NCBI RefSeq assembly: GCF_003363715.1 | Contig: NZ_QREV01000012.1 | Coordinates: forward strand, 45,495-109,494 | From: Parabacteroides acidifaciens | GTDB lineage: Bacteria; Bacteroidota; Bacteroidia; Bacteroidales; Tannerellaceae | Reading direction: 5' to 3' | Length of the DNA: 64,000 nt | In this document: piece by piece, positions 61,550-64,000 of the stretch | Layout: each line of letters opens with the position of its first letter | Numbering within the stretch: position 1 is the stretch's first letter | Position numbers and translations under genes: made by a program | The notes under the pieces: model-generated | What the model saw: only the letters and a program-made list of their open reading frames with translations | The model's database searches: none | What the model was told of the DNA's origin: nothing

Positions 61550-63015
61550 TTCTCAATAATACGGTTGTTCTCAGCCGCTTCTTTTTGCCATTGCGGAACA
61601 ATAGTCTTCAGGAATTGGTCTTTGGCGATCCGTTCGGCTTCTATATCGAGGCCGATATACCGTTGCGCCTTTTCTTTAGTGGAAAGGTCAGGCATAGGGA
61701 CTTCCCCTGTGTAACCTTGGCGCATCAGTATTTTCATAATCAGAATGCGGGCCTGTGTTGCCTTATCGAATCCGTCGCTCAAAATGCGCATCACTTCCTG
61801 GGGAGCATGAAAGGCCGCCCCGTGGGAGGTTACTCCGAAATCCCAGCGCCATTGTGCCTGGCGAAGCAATTTCAATACATTCTCCATCTGCTGCTCCGTC
61901 GCTCCTTTGTCCCAGGCAAACTGAGCTTCGATATGAGCTTTTGTCAGTTCTTCTTCCAAGCGGTTGCGAAGGGAGAGTACTTTATTCTGCCGATCGTAGA
62001 CATTATTTCGCAGCGTTTCCTCGCTTTCCCTGTGGCAAGCTTGGCAGGTACGGTCAATCATTGCCAACGGGCTTTGAATATGATGATCGTTATACCGGTT
62101 TCCACCTTCTCCAACAGCCGGCATGTGGCATTCACCGCAGGAAACACCCCGTTGGGCGTGAATACCCATTTGCGCCAGTTCATAATCTGGATGCTGGGCC
62201 TTTAATAAAGGCGTCCGGCTTAATTTATGGGTAAAGTCGGAGAAATGTATGCTGTCGTAATAGGCTTCTATGTTTTCTACCGTGTAGCCCCGGTCCCAAG
62301 GCAAAGTCAGCACACGCTCTTCTCCATGAAAATAATATTCGGCATGACACTGTGCACAGACGAGGGAGCGCATCTCCTGATCGGTTGCGTCTTCAATATG
62401 CTGTCCTTTACGGGAATAGGCTTCGGTCAGAAAGGAACGGGTGATACGCAAGCTCATACTTTCCTGTTCGTGACAGTCGGCGCAGCCAATCGGGTTGACG
62501 ACTTCACTTCCCAGTTCGGCCCATTTCTTTTTATAGAGCGTCTTAGCGTCAGTCCTCGTCAACAAGCGTGGAATATCCGGGCTTTTACAAGCCCAGCAGG
62601 CTGCCGGCTGTGGTCCGCTTTTGCTGTCCATAGGCGCACCTGTGCGCAGGCTGTTGTAAACATCTTCTATGGCATACATATGTCCTCTGGGTGTTGCATA
62701 ATCTTTTGAGAAGGCATATCCGGCCCACAAAATAACCATCCGGGGGCGCATAGCTAAAATATCCACCTGCTGGTTCCCGTTAAATAAACTTTGGAAAGTT
62801 GTGTCGGTTGTATTTTTCCAGGTTTGATACTCGTTTGAATAACGCAGGTCCATAGATTCGTTAGAAAAGAGGTCAACGTTATCTAACTCTTGGTCTTCAT
62901 CAGTATCATCAATAAACTTTATTCCGTCTTGATGATGTAATGTTCTACCGAAAACAATTACAACAACAATCGTAACAATACCTATAATTGTGAATATTTT
63001 ATATCGTAACTTCAA
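61546..63015 (-). CDS. nrfA: Pentaheme cytochrome c nitrite reductase
   Basis: A 489-residue enzyme. An N-terminal helix (FTIIGIVTIVVVIVFG) precedes the domain. The catalytic haem site has Lys as ligand (C140-W-A-C143-K144), and the other four haems are at C178/H182, C220/H224, C293/H297 and C324/H328 (CxxCH). It reduces nitrite to ammonium. The usual partner nrfH is not next to it, and the gene on the upstream side is on the other strand. Its 3' end overlaps the sensor kinase by 4 bp. Confidence 0.95.
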   Translation of the reverse strand: MKLRYKIFTIIGIVTIVVVIVFGRTLHHQDGIKFIDDTDEDQELDNVDLFSNESMDLRYSNEYQTWKNTTDTTFQSLFNGNQQVDILAMRPRMVILWAGYAFSKDYATPRGHMYAIEDVYNSLRTGAPMDSKSGPQPAACWACKSPDIPRLLTRTDAKTLYKKKWAELGSEVVNPIGCADCHEQESMSLRITRSFLTEAYSRKGQHIEDATDQEMRSLVCAQCHAEYYFHGEERVLTLPWDRGYTVENIEAYYDSIHFSDFTHKLSRTPLLKAQHPDYELAQMGIHAQRGVSCGECHMPAVGEGGNRYNDHHIQSPLAMIDRTCQACHRESEETLRNNVYDRQNKVLSLRNRLEEELTKAHIEAQFAWDKGATEQQMENVLKLLRQAQWRWDFGVTSHGAAFHAPQEVMRILSDGFDKATQARILIMKILMRQGYTGEVPMPDLSTKEKAQRYIGLDIEAERIAKDQFLKTIVPQWQKEAAENNRIIEN

Positions 63016-63170
63016 TGTCTTTTACCCTTAAGTTATATAATAAGTGTCTTTTATGGGCTGCTAATATATGAAAAATTTCCTTATAACGACCGATGAAGTC
63101 TGAACAAAAGAAAAAACAGATTGTTTACTACCATATAAAGCAAAGTATTTATTGAATAATCTAAAAAAAC

Positions 63171-63353
63171 ATGAAAAGTATGATACCGTATGCAGAACCG
63201 GAGAGTGGCAAGATAGCCTTGATTCAAGAAATATTGGATATTAATGACATCCAGGATATAGATTTATTACATAAGTTCCGTGAAGAGTTTATGAATGCTC
63301 AAGACAATACGGTAAGAGGGGAAGAGCTTTCACCCGATAATCATTGGGGATAA
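63171..63353 (+). CDS. Small hypothetical protein, 60 residues
   Basis: A 60-residue frame starting MKSMIPYAEPESGK, acidic and helical (ALIQEILDINDIQDI, LLHKFREEFMNAQD). Not recognised. It lies 155 bp from the nrfA start, divergent. Codon use is consistent with a gene, but there is little other support. Confidence 0.45.
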   Translation: MKSMIPYAEPESGKIALIQEILDINDIQDIDLLHKFREEFMNAQDNTVRGEELSPDNHWG

Positions 63354-63975
63354 ACACAAGAATGAGGCAAATTATACAATAACCCTCTTTTTGGGCGTTT
63401 TTCTATTTCGTCCGAAATCTTGATCCATTTTAGATTGACTCTTTTCACGGTTTTAATCTTCTTTACTGACAACAGATGGAGTGAGGTGCGCAGGTTGTCT
63501 GAAAAAGCGTACAATTTGATTACCGAAAACAGAAAATGTCGGCAAAGTGATAAAGCTTAACTCCCGGAGAATCGAATATTTGAAAATAAAACGGACGGCG
63601 TTCCAAATATCTCAAGGAAATTCAGGTGCTTTTTTGCCATGAAAACCGTCCTCTTTTCAATTACGACCGTCCTAATCTCCATTACGACCGTGCTAATCTT
63701 CGCGAGCTGCCGAGTGCACTACACATTAGCACGGTCGCAATGGAGATTAGGACGGTCGTAATGACTAAAAACGCTCAAAAAAGGAGAAAAAGTCCCTTTT
63801 TGAGGTCGAAAAAGTGGATTAACATTTGTTTTGTTTCGGATGTCTTTTGAGGCTGAAAAATGCGTTTTTTACAATAAGCCCCCTGCCACAGGCTCTCTCT
63901 TTTGCCAAATAAAGAACTCCTGATGGCTCACCCCGAAAAGTTGTGGAGAAAGCAAAAAATAATTATTTTTGCTCA
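63354..63975. repeat. Gap with a 38-bp inverted repeat built from 21-bp units
   Basis: No gene is visible. The arms 63660-63697 and 63725-63762 are inverted copies with one mismatch in 38 bp, around a 27-bp loop. Within the left arm a core accgtyct recurs at 63645, 63666 and 63687, 21 bp apart. The hairpin is too long for a simple terminator. The region before (63354-63640) shows nothing clear. Confidence 0.7.
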
Positions 63976-64000
63976 ATGGAAACAGGTTACGAACTATTCT
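63976..64000 (+). CDS. Possible gene start cut by the window edge
   Basis: An ATG at 63976 begins METGYELF and continues to the window end without a stop. Only 8 codons are visible, so this is very tentative. The preceding sequence is AT-rich (taattatttttgctca). Confidence 0.25.

Noticed and set aside
63626..63850. A 74-residue protein-coding frame
   Set aside because: It lies across the inverted repeat, so its sequence (repeated YDRPNL-like units) reflects the repeat and not selection on protein.

Overview
The window is chromosomal DNA of a Bacteroidales bacterium, most like Parabacteroides. The support is the TAnnTTTG type of -7 promoter element in front of several genes, a type IX secretion plug-domain protein, carboxypeptidase-regulatory-like outer-membrane barrels, and an integrase fragment and bmhA-type methylase/helicase tail of the kind carried by Bacteroides integrative elements. 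The species is inferred from gene content and is not proven. No rRNA, tRNA or CRISPR array was seen.

Layout. Bases 1-368 hold the tail of an unidentified gene and a cluster of direct and inverted repeats. A minus-strand operon at 369-4152 encodes an outer-membrane barrel, a degenerate LytS-type kinase, an intact LytS-type kinase and a LytTR regulator. Next come a thioredoxin-like lipoprotein, a GtrA-like protein, a YbaK deacylase with Tex, a soluble PAS histidine kinase, and an ABC importer whose permease and ATPase are fused. About 11.94-20.15 kb is a decayed integrative element. It carries a two-gene RADAR-type phage-defence module (RdrA ATPase and RdrB adenosine deaminase), a bmhA tail, two small HTH genes, an IS4-family transposase remnant and an integrase cut off by that IS. 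rdrA appears split by a frameshift near its 3' end.

From 20.6 to 34 kb there is a phenylacetate-CoA ligase / ACT / sodium symporter operon that includes a 46-residue accessory protein, a hybrid kinase with a DJ-1 protein, an NhaC antiporter, a DUF5686-type outer-membrane protein, a CHC2 zinc-finger protein, a CDF transporter and guanine deaminase. The complete Na+-translocating NADH:quinone reductase operon nqrABCDEF lies at 35.6-41.6 kb; its NqrC carries an added N-terminal rubredoxin-like domain. Then follow AMP nucleosidase, holA, an XRE regulator, pyrK-pyrD, a GH36 alpha-galactosidase, MgtC, and a serB operon. After these come a GntR/ABC operon with a candidate operator at its promoter, a cysteine-less thioredoxin-fold protein, a kinase with a periplasmic binding-protein-like sensor, and a pentaheme nitrite reductase without nrfH beside it.

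How the parts relate. NQR exports sodium, while the symporter and NhaC use the gradient, which suggests a sodium-based energy economy. Three intergenic arrays of a GAAACT-AA-AGTTTC-type unit repeat at 21-22 bp (20.27, 34.03 and 58.16 kb), and a 38-bp near-perfect inverted repeat at 63.7 kb is built from 21-bp units. These are the main structures that gene annotation does not explain.
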